Shown here: positions 9,153 through 18,322 of the stretch, one piece after another
How positions within the stretch are numbered: position 1 is the first letter of the stretch
Layout: every line of letters begins with the position of its first letter
DNA from: Acidithiobacillus sulfuriphilus
GTDB taxonomy: Bacteria > Pseudomonadota > Gammaproteobacteria > Acidithiobacillales > Acidithiobacillaceae
Assembly (NCBI RefSeq): GCF_003721225.1
Contig: NZ_RIZI01000193.1
Coordinates: 1-64,000, forward strand
Direction: 5' to 3'
DNA: 64,000 nt
Notes under the pieces: model-generated
Databases searched by the model: none
What the model was told of the DNA's origin: nothing
The model's input: the letters and a program-made list of their open reading frames with translations, nothing else
Position numbers and translations under genes: made by a program

Positions 9153-11111
9153 TCACTGCACCTCGCAACTCGCCCTCAGTTCGGGCGGCGGCGTATCCAT
9201 CGCAGGGTTGGCGTCGAAGAATCCGACCGGCCTCAGGATGAAGCCTATGTAGGCCACAGGCATAACCGGCCAGTCCTCCGGTCGTGGTATATGGTGATGG
9301 CCGCATGTGTACCAGACCACGACATCGCTGTTCTCCAGCGGCCTATCCTTAGCCACGTAGGCAGGGAGCCCATCGCCACCCGGGTGCTGATTGATATAAT
9401 CGCCAGAAGCGTACATTTCGGACGGGTCATAGGCCGTCACCCACAGGTGGCTACGCATGAACCCGGCGCGCTTCATCACGCTGGAATCCGGGCTAGCAAA
9501 CGGGAGTACGTTCTCACCATGCACGATTTTATAGCCGACCGGCTGTCCCACATTGTTGCGCACATTGGGATTGATCACCTTCCAGTAACGCCCCGCCAGG
9601 GGATTGATTACCCGCTGTGCCTCGGCCTCGCTACGCAACAGTGTCGTCTGAGGATAGCAGCCATTGCCGAGCGGATTGTGCGGTCCCTGGGTTTCGGGCA
9701 CAGTATCCACCTCGTAAACCGAGTTGCCTTCGCCGTCGATCATGAAATGCAGACGGAAGTTGAAGAAATGCTGGTGAATCGGCGCGTAGAGCTGTGGCGA
9801 CACCATAACACCGTATTTCGGCTGGACATCCGGCGGCAGCGCACCGACCGACAGACACCCCGTCAACTTGACTTCAAGCTGGATATCTCCGCTCTGATAG
9901 AAGTACCAGAAAAACCCGTAATCGTAGTTACCAACAGTGGCGAAGGATGACACCACGAGGCGCCTCGAACGCCTTACCTCGGTGTGATTGGTACGCCAAT
10001 CGGTATGCTTCCACAACGTGCCATGGTCTTCCTCGTGCATGCACACTGCCTTGGGGATGACCACCACGCCACCCCGACTGTCCGTCATGATCCCATCAAA
10101 ATACTTGATGTTACCGAGACAGTCACAGCCCAGTTCTAAGCTGTTCACGAGCCGGCCAATGCCGTATTCGCCCACGTCAAAGGCGTTCTTCTTGCTGTGA
10201 ATGGGCCCAGGGTCACCGTATGGGACCACCATCTCCGAGAGCGACGCGCGGTACAGGATCGGGCGCTCACGACCCCGGTCCGCGTAACCGATGCAATACA
10301 GCACCAGGCCCTCGCGTGGCGTGAAACCAATTCTGAACTTCCATTTCTGCCAGCTAACGGCATACCCGTCGACCGAAAAGCTTGGCCCGTCCAACTGCAC
10401 GATATCCAGAGGCTTCAAGTCATCGCGGATAGACCCCACCGCCGTCGCCGTATAATTTCCGGAGGGCGGCGGGAGGGGGACGACACCATTGTCCTCCACC
10501 TTCAGCACCGTCATGGTGTTGAGGTCCACGATGGCCACCACGCCATCCACCGGTCGTCCGTATCCCACGTCATCGTGACTGGTACGCATCCATGTGTAGC
10601 CCCTGGCAAGGCGATGGCCCGGGAACTGCTCGTCTCCGAAATTGCCAGCCGACCAAGGATCCACAATCGCATTCTCAAAGTCCGTGATGCCACGCTTGCG
10701 CAATGCCGCTTGCCATTCCGGGTTGGCTTTGACCGTATTTTCGCACTCGACGAATTCATCGACATGAATCGGTGGCTGAACTCCCGACATGTGGGACCAG
10801 GACTTGACGCACCGCTCCGTCAGGGACACCACCGCCTCGTAGGTCTGACCGTCCCCATTGTCGAGCAGGATAAAATGGGCCTCTCTCGCCTGGGGCTGGC
10901 CGGATTCGTAAGCGATCACCTCCGCTTTGGTCGGTTCCCGGAGGGCGGCGGACATAAAACGGACCCTGCCGGAAAGCTGCCGTCCATCTCGCAGTATCTG
11001 CACCGCTTCCCGCATCTCCTCAACGCTCAGCGGATCGAGAGGATGCACACCGCCCATTTCGTCATTGACGAACGCCATATTGTCATCCGCATTTTTAACT
11101 GAAATATTCAT
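9153..11111 (-). CDS. Primary-amine oxidase, copper/topaquinone
   Basis: Oxidises primary amines with O2 to aldehyde, ammonia and H2O2. The topaquinone precursor Tyr lies in VGNYDYGFFWYF (Tyr396 counting from the ATG at 11111; codon 9926-9924). Copper ligands include the two His of HQHFFNF and a later His in GFMRSHLWVTAYD. The length of 652 residues and the absence of a signal peptide match the cytosolic Arthrobacter-type branch rather than periplasmic TynA. The start at 11111 has GGAG 9 nt upstream; a longer frame to 11198 lacks support. A sigma-54/NtrC control region lies about 680 bp upstream, so nitrogen scavenging from amines is likely. Confidence 0.94.
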   Translation of the reverse strand: MNISVKNADDNMAFVNDEMGGVHPLDPLSVEEMREAVQILRDGRQLSGRVRFMSAALREPTKAEVIAYESGQPQAREAHFILLDNGDGQTYEAVVSLTERCVKSWSHMSGVQPPIHVDEFVECENTVKANPEWQAALRKRGITDFENAIVDPWSAGNFGDEQFPGHRLARGYTWMRTSHDDVGYGRPVDGVVAIVDLNTMTVLKVEDNGVVPLPPPSGNYTATAVGSIRDDLKPLDIVQLDGPSFSVDGYAVSWQKWKFRIGFTPREGLVLYCIGYADRGRERPILYRASLSEMVVPYGDPGPIHSKKNAFDVGEYGIGRLVNSLELGCDCLGNIKYFDGIMTDSRGGVVVIPKAVCMHEEDHGTLWKHTDWRTNHTEVRRSRRLVVSSFATVGNYDYGFFWYFYQSGDIQLEVKLTGCLSVGALPPDVQPKYGVMVSPQLYAPIHQHFFNFRLHFMIDGEGNSVYEVDTVPETQGPHNPLGNGCYPQTTLLRSEAEAQRVINPLAGRYWKVINPNVRNNVGQPVGYKIVHGENVLPFASPDSSVMKRAGFMRSHLWVTAYDPSEMYASGDYINQHPGGDGLPAYVAKDRPLENSDVVVWYTCGHHHIPRPEDWPVMPVAYIGFILRPVGFFDANPAMDTPPPELRASCEVQ

Positions 11112-11553
11112 ATTCGCAAACTCCGTTTGCCACTTGCCAAGAGGATCTTTGCACGATTTTGCCATGCCGCAAACGCATAATTTCTTCGAGATACCCAAGA
11201 GCCTAATTTGCCCGTTAACACGGGATGGTAAGTAAGCAGTTTGCGCGGTAACGACTGATCTCTTCGTAATCGGTCAATTCCTGTGGTATGTCTTTGATTA
11301 TCCTGTGCATATGCTTGGCCCATCTGAGAGGTGGCCAGTTCATTCATTCTGATCAGATGATGGGTGGATGCTAAACAGGATACGGTTACCACGCGGCAAT
11401 CGCACAAACTGATATTTTTTGCGTACTCTTGCAGGATTCTAGCCGTCGAGCGATTCGGTACTGATTCGGCGAGAGCTGCTAGCGCATCCTAAAATGAGGC
11501 AAAAATTGGATCCATAGAACAGCTCTTGTATGCAGAGGGCCGGCACCCATTTC
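11112..11553. other. Amine oxidase upstream region, no supported gene
   Basis: No convincing gene. A weaker GG-N10-GC match (minus-strand GGGCCAAGCATATGCA, 11306-11321) occurs about 195 bp before the oxidase start and could be a second promoter. Otherwise nothing recognisable. Confidence 0.3.
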
Positions 11554-11682
11554 TCAGCAGCGGCAGTGATATGCTGCAAACGTCTTGCCAGTATTTTGCG
11601 CATGATCTTTCCTCGGGGTGCATGTGCTCAGCCCCATCGGACTATGGAACCGGATTAACGTGCTGCGAAACAATTTGGTCAT
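11554..11682 (-). CDS. Possible 42-residue peptide in the amine oxidase leader
   Basis: ATG at 11682 with AAGGAA about 6 nt upstream. It encodes a Cys- and basic-rich peptide beginning MTKLFRST and ending AAYHCRC. It is the first reading frame after the predicted sigma-54 start near 11780 and ends about 440 bp before the amine oxidase. No family is recognised, and a chance frame is quite possible. Confidence 0.25.
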   Translation of the reverse strand: MTKLFRSTLIRFHSPMGLSTCTPRKDHAQNTGKTFAAYHCRC

Positions 11683-11790
11683 CAGAATTTCCTTATTTAT
11701 GGTCAAGGCGGTGAAAACGAGTGGCAACACCTGCCTCATAAAAATTAGCTCACAAGGGATAATGTACACGTCGATATGTGTGGCATATAA

Positions 11791-11806
11791 AGCAAACTTT
11801 ATGCCA
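11791..11806 (-). promoter_or_regulatory. Sigma-54 promoter upstream of amine oxidase
   Basis: Minus-strand TGGCATAAAGTTTGCT has GG-N10-GC spacing and both conserved blocks TGGCA and TTTGCT. It points toward the amine oxidase gene with a long leader (about 670 nt). Confidence 0.75.
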
Positions 11807-11948
11807 ATCATCATGCACCATAAGGGCGGGCGCGCAAGAGATGTCTATAAGGAGATGAATTTACTGCCAATAATTATGTTTCATGAGAAGAAAGAGCTAC
11901 TATCTGCCATGAGAATGGCAACATAACCATCTAACTTTACAAAAATAT

Positions 11949-11965
11949 CGCACCAATTAGGTGCG
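11949..11965 (-). promoter_or_regulatory. NtrC box, perfect palindrome
   Basis: CGCACC-AATTA-GGTGCG is a perfect 6-5-6 inverted repeat, almost the NtrC consensus TGCACC-N5-GGTGCA, 143 bp upstream of the sigma-54 element. A further TGCGCAC half-site occurs at 11993. Confidence 0.7.
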
Positions 11966-12084
11966 CAAATGGTCAGGATTGCGCAAAAACAATGCGCACG
12001 GGAAGTGTATTCCATAACAATTTTTGAGCGACTACCCAGGTAGTTACTAATTAGTCTGCAGTTTCTACTGGCGCACCGAGCCCC

Positions 12085-12177
12085 CGGTTTCGGACGTCCT
12101 ACCCACATCAACCTATTTGTGGCAAGGCTGGCCCGCTCGCCTGCGTTGTTGGATAAAGGCAAGCGCTTATCTTCCAA
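12085..12177 (-). pseudogene. Fragment resembling IS66 transposase C-terminal part
   Basis: The minus strand encodes LLEDKRLPLSNNAGERASL, which matches the (F)LEDGRLPLDNNAAERA motif near the end of IS66-family transposases; similarity stops within a few residues. It is too short to be functional and has no visible ends. Confidence 0.4.
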
Positions 12178-12255
12178 GAAGCGTGGTAGGCCTCGCTACT
12201 GCTTCAGGGTAACTGGCACGCCTTGGCCAGGGGGGTTCTGAGGGAGGGGTGTGAT

Positions 12256-13773
12256 TTACACCGCGCCGACACCGGCATGGAGATCTATCCAAATGGTTTT
12301 AAGGTCCGTGTACTTGTCCAGGGCATGAAGCGATTTGTCGCGCCCGAAACCGGATTGTTTGAAACCCCCGAAAGGAACAGTGGCATCACCTTCCTCGAAG
12401 CAGTTCACCCAAACCGTGCCGGCCCGTAGTTGCCTGGACAGACGATGGGCCCGGCCAACATCTCTGGTCCAAACGGCGGCGGCCAGCCCGTACAAACTGT
12501 CATTGGCTATGGCAACCGCTTCTTTCTCCGTCTGGAAGTCCAGAACCGCTAGCACAGGACCGAATATCTCTTCCTGGGCGATGGTCATGCGGGAATCCAC
12601 CTGGTCGAAAATGGTGGGGGCAAGGTAGTAACCTCCCGTTTCCGAGCGGACACGCTCCCCACCCAAACGCAGGCGCGCGCCTTCGGCCTTGCCCTGGTCG
12701 ATGTAGCCTAGCACACGCCTCAATTGTTCGTCGCTGACGATGGCCCCCATGCGTGTGGCGGGGTCCAAAGGATCGCCGGGCTGGAGATGTCGGCCTTCCT
12801 GAATCACCCGAACGACGAAATCTTCGCGTATTTCGCCCTCCACCAATAGACGGGATCCGGCGCTACACATCTCCCCCTGATTAAAGAAAATAGCGAGAGC
12901 AGCGGCGCGGGCGGCGCCGTCGAGATCGGGACAATCGGCGAAGACGATATTCGGGGTCTTGCCTCCGCATTCCAGCCAGACGCGCTTCATATTGGACTGG
13001 CCAGAATACTGTAGAAAGAGCTTTCCGACCTCTGTGGACCCTGTGAAAGCCAGACAGTCCACATCGGGGTGAAGCCCTAGAGCGCGGCCCGCAGTGGGTC
13101 CGAAACCGGGCAGGACATTTAGTACGCCAGGAGGAATATCCGCCTCGAGAGCGAGTTCCCCCAGACGCAAGGCCGTAAGGGGGGACTGCTCCGCTGGCTT
13201 GAGGACCACGCTATTCCCCGCGGCAAGAGCTGGCGCCACCTTCCATGCGGCCATTTCCAAGGGAAAATTCCAGGGAACCACTGCGGCTACTACACCTAGA
13301 GCCTCCCGGGTGATAAGACCAAGGGCATTTGGGCCGGTAGGAGCCACTTCATCGTAGATCTTGTCCACCGCTTCGCCATACCAGGCGAAGGTGCGTATGG
13401 CCGCTGGGAGGTCAATGCCATAACTATCCCGAATGGGCTTACCGACATCTAGTGTCTCCATGAGGGCTAGGTTCTCATGATCGCGCTCGAGCAAATCGGC
13501 CAGCCGGATCAGGCGGCGCCCCCGCTCTCGGGGGGGAAGCGAGGCCCAATGACCCTCCTCGAACGCCCGGCGGGACGCGGCGACGGCCAAATCCACATCC
13601 ACCGCGTCGGCCTCCGCGACCTCCGTAAGGAGCGCGCCGGTAGCGGGATTGTAGGTGCCGAAACGCCGTCCAGAAATGGCCTCCTGCCATTTTCCGTCAA
13701 TCAGAAGCCGCCGCGGAAAAACGAGTTTTCTGGACAAGTCTTGCCAATGTTCCTTACTTGGTAATTCGCTCAT
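12256..13773 (-). CDS. puuC: Aldehyde dehydrogenase, gamma-glutamyl-gamma-aminobutyraldehyde type
   Basis: 505 residues, NAD(P)-dependent ALDH. The coenzyme loop FTGSTEVGKLFLQYSG, the general base Glu in WLECGGKTPN and the nucleophile Cys in FFNQGEMCSAGSR are all present. In the Puu pathway this enzyme oxidises gamma-glutamyl-aminobutyraldehyde to gamma-glutamyl-GABA. The neighbours (PuuR-like regulator, PuuB, PuuA, PuuD) favour that role, though 3-aminopropanal and the aldehyde product of the nearby amine oxidase are also candidate substrates. GGAGG precedes the ATG by 6 nt. It is last gene of the aminotransferase-ald-puuR-puuC run. Confidence 0.9.
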   Translation of the reverse strand: MSELPSKEHWQDLSRKLVFPRRLLIDGKWQEAISGRRFGTYNPATGALLTEVAEADAVDVDLAVAASRRAFEEGHWASLPPRERGRRLIRLADLLERDHENLALMETLDVGKPIRDSYGIDLPAAIRTFAWYGEAVDKIYDEVAPTGPNALGLITREALGVVAAVVPWNFPLEMAAWKVAPALAAGNSVVLKPAEQSPLTALRLGELALEADIPPGVLNVLPGFGPTAGRALGLHPDVDCLAFTGSTEVGKLFLQYSGQSNMKRVWLECGGKTPNIVFADCPDLDGAARAAALAIFFNQGEMCSAGSRLLVEGEIREDFVVRVIQEGRHLQPGDPLDPATRMGAIVSDEQLRRVLGYIDQGKAEGARLRLGGERVRSETGGYYLAPTIFDQVDSRMTIAQEEIFGPVLAVLDFQTEKEAVAIANDSLYGLAAAVWTRDVGRAHRLSRQLRAGTVWVNCFEEGDATVPFGGFKQSGFGRDKSLHALDKYTDLKTIWIDLHAGVGAV

Positions 13774-13825
13774 GGTATTCCTCCGGGCGTACTGTATTCC
13801 CTACTAGTAATCCAAATCGCCAAAC

Positions 13826-14446
13826 TCAGAAACTCGGTGGCGAATTGGCGCTGATAATTTCGCAGATGTCATCGCCCGCATTGCGGAAACGATGGGGCAA
13901 CTGGCTCTCGAAGTAATAGGCGTCACCGGGACCCAGTTCTTGCTCCTGATGGCCGACGGTGAGCAGGATGCGACCGCGAACCACCACCCCCCCCTCCTCG
14001 CCGTTGTGGCGGAGCATGGCCTCGCCCGTATCGGCGCCCGGCTGGTAAACCTCTCGCAGGATCTGCATGGCGCGGCCGTTGGCTTTGCGGCCCACCAGTC
14101 GCAGGCTGATCTCGGGTCCGATGGCGATCTCCGGCAACTCCGCCGCGCGAAAAAACACCTGCTGGGTGGGCGTGAGGTCCAGGGTGAAGAAGTCGGCGAT
14201 GGACATGGGAATGCCGTCCAATAGCTTTTTCAGGGAACTGATGGACGGGCTCACCCGGTTCTGTTCGATGAGCGAGATGGCGCCATTGGTGACACCGGCA
14301 CGACGCGCCAGTTCCCGCTGTGTCAGGCCGTAGATTTGCCGAACCAGGCGTAGGCGACTACCAACCCCGTCGATAGTGCTTGCCGCAACGGGCTCCTGCA
14401 TGCTTTCGACCTGCTGCGCCATCTCCTTTTCCTCGTTGGGCACCAT
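13826..14446 (-). CDS. puuR: PuuR-like transcriptional regulator (XRE HTH plus cupin)
   Basis: 206 residues from the ATG at 14446 (GGGAGG upstream), which follows the alanine dehydrogenase stop by 4 bp. The N-terminal helix-turn-helix (LRLVRQIYGLTQRELARRAGVTNGAISLIEQN) is followed by a C-terminal cupin (EEGGVVVRGRILLTVG, PHRFRNAGDD). This architecture is that of PuuR, the putrescine-responsive repressor of the puu genes. A likely operator is the pair of palindromes at 22478-22508. A longer frame into ald is an artefact of the upstream overlap. Confidence 0.88.
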   Translation of the reverse strand: MVPNEEKEMAQQVESMQEPVAASTIDGVGSRLRLVRQIYGLTQRELARRAGVTNGAISLIEQNRVSPSISSLKKLLDGIPMSIADFFTLDLTPTQQVFFRAAELPEIAIGPEISLRLVGRKANGRAMQILREVYQPGADTGEAMLRHNGEEGGVVVRGRILLTVGHQEQELGPGDAYYFESQLPHRFRNAGDDICEIISANSPPSF

Positions 14447-14450
14447 TCTC

Positions 14451-15572
14451 TCAACCTCCCTGCAAAAGCCGCTCCACAGCCAAGGGTATTTCCCCCATAG
14501 CCTCCGCCACCGCCGGGTGAACAATATGCCCATCCGCAATATTGAGGCCATTTCGCAAATGGGGATCGTCGCGCAACGCCTGCTGCCAGTCCAGATCGGC
14601 TAGGCGTAGCACATACGGAAGCGTGGCGTTGGTCAGGGCGAAGGTGGAAGTGCGCGGCACGGCGCCGGGCATGTTGGCCACGCAATAATGGACGATACCA
14701 TCCACCAAGTAGGTGGGTTCCGTGTGCGTGGTGGAATAGCTGGTCTCGAAACAGCCGCCCTGGTCGATGGCGACATCCACCAGCACACTACCCGGCCGCA
14801 TATGCCCCAGCATGGGTCTGGTCACCAGTTTCGGGGCAGTGGCGCCGGGAATCAGGACCGCGCCAATCACCAGATCGGCAGCATAAACCGCCTCCTCCAC
14901 CGCTTCCGCTGTGGCGTAGAGGGTCCTCAGGTGGGGACCGTAGTGGGCATCGATTTCCGCCAGACGGGGCAGGGATTTGTCCAGCAGGACTACTTCCGCC
15001 CCCAGGCCCATGGCCATCCGCGCGGCATTGGCGCCCACCACGCCACCACCGATAACCACCACCTTGCCGGGGGATACGCCAGGGACACCAGCGAGGAGTA
15101 CGCCCGCTCCGCCGGAGGCTTTTTCCAGACCATGGGCGCCCACCTGGATGGCCATACGTCCAGCCACCTCGCTCATGGGGGCGAGCAGGGGCAAGCGCCC
15201 CTGGGAATCGGTGACGGTTTCATAGGCGATCGCCACTGCACCGGAAGCCTTGAGCAACTGGGTCTGCTCTGGGTCTGGCGCGAGATGGAGATAGGTAAAG
15301 AGGATTTGACCTGGCCGTAGCCGTTGGCACTCCTGCGGCTGGGGCTCCTTGACCTTCACGATCATTTCGGCACGGGCGAAGACTTCCTCGGCAGCCATGA
15401 CGATCTCCGCCCCGGCCCGCCCATAATCGTCGTCGCTCATGCCGATACCCGCGCCTGCCCGGCTTTCCACCAGGATGTGGTGTCCATGAGCCACTAATTC
15501 GCGAACGGCGGCGGGCGTCAGTCCGACGCGATACTCATGGTTCTTGATCTCTTTCGGAACTCCGATCCACAT
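14451..15572 (-). CDS. ald: Alanine dehydrogenase
   Basis: NAD-dependent L-alanine to pyruvate plus ammonia. 373 residues. The N-terminus MWIGVPKEIKNHEYRVGLTP with Arg15 and the Rossmann motif VVVIGGGVVGANAARMA are diagnostic, as is MSEVAGRMA. The ATG has GAGGTG upstream, 8 bp after the preceding aminotransferase. The pairing with a pyruvate-dependent aminotransferase makes sense: the aminotransferase converts pyruvate to alanine and Ald regenerates pyruvate while releasing ammonia, so the pair deaminates omega-amines. Confidence 0.95.
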   Translation of the reverse strand: MWIGVPKEIKNHEYRVGLTPAAVRELVAHGHHILVESRAGAGIGMSDDDYGRAGAEIVMAAEEVFARAEMIVKVKEPQPQECQRLRPGQILFTYLHLAPDPEQTQLLKASGAVAIAYETVTDSQGRLPLLAPMSEVAGRMAIQVGAHGLEKASGGAGVLLAGVPGVSPGKVVVIGGGVVGANAARMAMGLGAEVVLLDKSLPRLAEIDAHYGPHLRTLYATAEAVEEAVYAADLVIGAVLIPGATAPKLVTRPMLGHMRPGSVLVDVAIDQGGCFETSYSTTHTEPTYLVDGIVHYCVANMPGAVPRTSTFALTNATLPYVLRLADLDWQQALRDDPHLRNGLNIADGHIVHPAVAEAMGEIPLAVERLLQGG

Positions 15573-15580
15573 GGGTCACC

Positions 15581-16891
15581 TCATGCCAAATGGCGCAACA
15601 CATCGCGCAGGGTTTGAATTATCCTATCCAGATGGGTCCCCTCGACAATGAGGGGAGGAGAAAGGGCAATGGTGTCACCGGCGGCCCGAACCAACAATCC
15701 GCGTTGCAGGGCCTGCACCTGCGCGTCATAGCCACGGGCACCGACGGCATTGGGACGGGGTTCCAGCTCGATGGCCGCCATAAGCCCCAGGTTACGGATA
15801 TCGCGCACGAGGGGTAGTCCACGCAGACTGTGCACGGCATCTTCAAAAAGAGGGGCGACATGCGCGCCCCGCGTGAGCAAGCTTTCCCGCTCATAGATGT
15901 CCAGGGTTGCCATGCCGGCAGCGCAGGCCAGCGGATGGCCGGAATAGGTATAGCCGTGGAAGAGTTCGATACGTTCTTCCGGCCCCTTCATGAAGGCTTG
16001 GAAAATCTGGTCGCCGACGAATACCGCCCCCATGGGCACTGCGCCGTTGGTCAGGCCCTTGGCGGTCGTCAGCATGTCCGGAATGACGCCAAAGTAATCG
16101 GCGGCGAAAGGAGTTCCCAGGCGCCCGAATCCGGTGATGACCTCGTCGAAAATGAGCAAAAGGCCATGCCGATCGCAGATGTTCCGCAAGCGCTGCAAAT
16201 AACCCACCGGGGGAACGATGACCCCCGCGGAGCCGGCAACGGGCTCGATGATGACGGCGGCGATGCGCTCGGCACCAAGGGTGGCGATCAGGGCTTCCAG
16301 GGCATCGGCGCGCTCGGCGCCGAAGGCCGGAAGGCCGCGGGCAAAGGAATTGCGCTCCTGGTCGAGGGTATGCGGCAAGTGTTCCGCTTCCAGCAGGGGA
16401 CCGAACGCCTCCCGATTATTCGGCAGGCCACCCACCGACAGGCCGCCAAACCCGACCCCGTGATAGGCCCGCTCCCGACCAATAAAAATGGTGTGCTGCG
16501 CTTCGCCGCGCACGAAATGATAGGCCCGGGCGATCTTGAGAGCCGTGTCCACGGCTTCTGAACCGGAGTTGGTGAAAAACACCCGCTTGAGGGGCGCGGG
16601 AAGCATCCTTACCAAGCGTTCCGCATAGGCGAAGGCGAGCGGATGCCCCATTTGGAAGGTTGGCGCGAAATCCAGCCGTCGGGTCTGTTCGGCGATGGCG
16701 GTCGTGATCTCCGTCCGGCCATGCCCGGCATTCACGCACCAGAGGCCAGCGGTGGCGTCCAGAATTTCACGACCATCGTCGCCCCAGTAGTACATGCCCT
16801 CCGCCCGGCTCAAGAGACGCGGCGCCGCCTGGAACTGGCGGTTCGCGGTGAAGGGCATCCAAAAGGCTGCCAGCGCATCATTCTGCGGCAT
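15581..16891 (-). CDS. Class III (omega) aminotransferase, amine/beta-alanine:pyruvate type
   Basis: 436 residues from the ATG at 16891 with GGAG 8 nt upstream. This is a PLP fold-type I class III enzyme: the lysine lies in LTTAKGLTNGAVPMGAVF, the PLP Asp in LLIFDEVITGFGR, and the early motif GLWCVNAGHGR is typical of the omega-amino acid:pyruvate group. It probably transfers the amino group of putrescine, other diamines or beta-alanine to pyruvate. It heads the run with ald, puuR and puuC, which gives a complete amine to aldehyde to acid route with ammonia release. The exact amine cannot be read from sequence. Confidence 0.9.
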   Translation of the reverse strand: MPQNDALAAFWMPFTANRQFQAAPRLLSRAEGMYYWGDDGREILDATAGLWCVNAGHGRTEITTAIAEQTRRLDFAPTFQMGHPLAFAYAERLVRMLPAPLKRVFFTNSGSEAVDTALKIARAYHFVRGEAQHTIFIGRERAYHGVGFGGLSVGGLPNNREAFGPLLEAEHLPHTLDQERNSFARGLPAFGAERADALEALIATLGAERIAAVIIEPVAGSAGVIVPPVGYLQRLRNICDRHGLLLIFDEVITGFGRLGTPFAADYFGVIPDMLTTAKGLTNGAVPMGAVFVGDQIFQAFMKGPEERIELFHGYTYSGHPLACAAGMATLDIYERESLLTRGAHVAPLFEDAVHSLRGLPLVRDIRNLGLMAAIELEPRPNAVGARGYDAQVQALQRGLLVRAAGDTIALSPPLIVEGTHLDRIIQTLRDVLRHLA

Positions 16892-16909
16892 GCTTTTCTC
16901 TCCAGACAA

Positions 16910-17039
16910 TCCATCTTATGTTTAATATACTAATCATTTCCATCCGGGTCAACGGCCGGTTCATTTGACGTACAACCTACTAACAACGTATCCATATAGG
17001 ACAGAAAATATATAAACTTTAAGCAGGAACCGGTCTCTC
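16910..17039 (-). promoter_or_regulatory. Control region between puuB and the aminotransferase-ald-puuR-puuC run
   Basis: AT-rich 130 bp after the puuB stop, with TAATCATT and TTAATATAC segments near 16921-16938 that resemble half of the palindromic operator at 22478. No GG-N10-GC element was found. A vegetative promoter under PuuR control is plausible but not proved. Confidence 0.35.
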
Positions 17040-18302
17040 TCAAAGCAGGTCCCGCAAACGGTAGTAGGTCGTACCGAGCAATAACGCCGCCAGGCGCAAG
17101 GCCCGTCCGCCGGGGAAAGGCCGATGGGGAATGCGGGCGAAGACATCGAAACGTTCCGCCTGCCCTGCCACCAGCTCCGCGAGTAGTTTTCCGGCCAGGC
17201 CCGTGAGGGCGACCCCGTGACCGGAGTAGCCGTGGGCAAAATAGATGTTCGGCGCCAGGCGGCCAAAATGGGGAGCGCGGTTGCGGGTAATGCCCACATT
17301 GCCGCCCCAGACAAAATCGGCCCGCGCCTCATACAACTGCGGGAAAACGCGGCGCAAGCGGGCGAGCAAGGTGTCGCTGAGCCGTGGCGGCGGCACGGTG
17401 GAGTAGCTCACCCGGCCGCCGAAAAGCAAGCGGTGATCGGACGACAGGCGAAAATAGTCGAGGACGAAGTTCAGGTCGGAGACGGCATAATCGTGAGGGA
17501 TGATCTGCCGCGCCAGCGCTTCTGGCAAGGGCTGGCTGGCGAGGATATAGGTGCCGACCGGCATCACGTAGGAGCGGATGGGGGGCATCAGGTCGCCCAG
17601 GTAGGCATTGCCGCACAGCAGCAAATAGCGGGCGCGCAGATGCCCCTGCGGGGTCTCGATGAGGAGGGGGTCACCTGTCCGGACCCGTGTGACCGGGCTG
17701 CCGCTGAACAGCCGCGCCCCCGCGTCCTGAGCGGCATTGGCCAACCCCAAGGTATAATTCAAGGGGTGCAGGTGCCCGCCCGCAGGGTCGAAGAGGGCAG
17801 CCAGATAACCGGGGCTATTCAGTTCTGCCCGTAGAGCCTCACCTTGCAAGAGTTGAGTAACATGGCCGACCTGTGCAAGTTCGCTCTGCCACTCCCTTAG
17901 TTCATTGACTTGACGGGGTTTGATTGCAGCGTGCAGGTATCCCCAGCGTAAATCGCAGGGGATACAGTGGCGTTCCACTCGCGCCTTGAGCAGGGCGACG
18001 GCCTCCAGCGAAAAATCCCAGATTCGGCGGGCATCCTGCTCGCCGACCAGTTGCCGCAGACGGTGCTGGGGGATGGCTAGGCCTGGCAGGATCTGTCCAC
18101 CGTTGCGGCCAGACGCCCCCCAGGCAATGTCGCGGGCCTCCAGGAGCGCCACCCCATATCCTTGTTCGGCCAGGTGGAGGGCTGCCGAAGCACCTGTCAG
18201 CCCGCCCCCGACAATGGCCACGTCCGTTTGCAGGCTGCCTTGAAACACCTCGGTCGGGACGTGGACCTTTTGGGTGCTGTAGTAATAATTGGTGGCGCTC
18301 AT
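17040..18302 (-). CDS. puuB: Gamma-glutamylputrescine oxidoreductase
   Basis: 420-residue FAD-dependent amine oxidase of the DAO/GlcD-like family. The FAD-binding motif DVAIVGGGLTGASAALHLAEQGYGV begins near residue 27, and IAWGASGRNGGQI and YFAHGYSGHGVALTGLAGK are PuuB signatures. It oxidises gamma-glutamylputrescine to the aldehyde with H2O2 release. The start at 18302 has GGGAGA upstream; a long open extension runs backwards into puuA but is only a shadow. It lies 20 bp after puuA. Confidence 0.93.
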   Translation of the reverse strand: MSATNYYYSTQKVHVPTEVFQGSLQTDVAIVGGGLTGASAALHLAEQGYGVALLEARDIAWGASGRNGGQILPGLAIPQHRLRQLVGEQDARRIWDFSLEAVALLKARVERHCIPCDLRWGYLHAAIKPRQVNELREWQSELAQVGHVTQLLQGEALRAELNSPGYLAALFDPAGGHLHPLNYTLGLANAAQDAGARLFSGSPVTRVRTGDPLLIETPQGHLRARYLLLCGNAYLGDLMPPIRSYVMPVGTYILASQPLPEALARQIIPHDYAVSDLNFVLDYFRLSSDHRLLFGGRVSYSTVPPPRLSDTLLARLRRVFPQLYEARADFVWGGNVGITRNRAPHFGRLAPNIYFAHGYSGHGVALTGLAGKLLAELVAGQAERFDVFARIPHRPFPGGRALRLAALLLGTTYYRLRDLL

Positions 18303-18322
18303 AGCGCGGATCTCCCGCAAGC

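Noticed and set aside
11108-11407. 99-residue minus-strand frame upstream of amine oxidase
   Set aside because: It overlaps the oxidase start in another frame, has no ribosome site and no recognisable motif.
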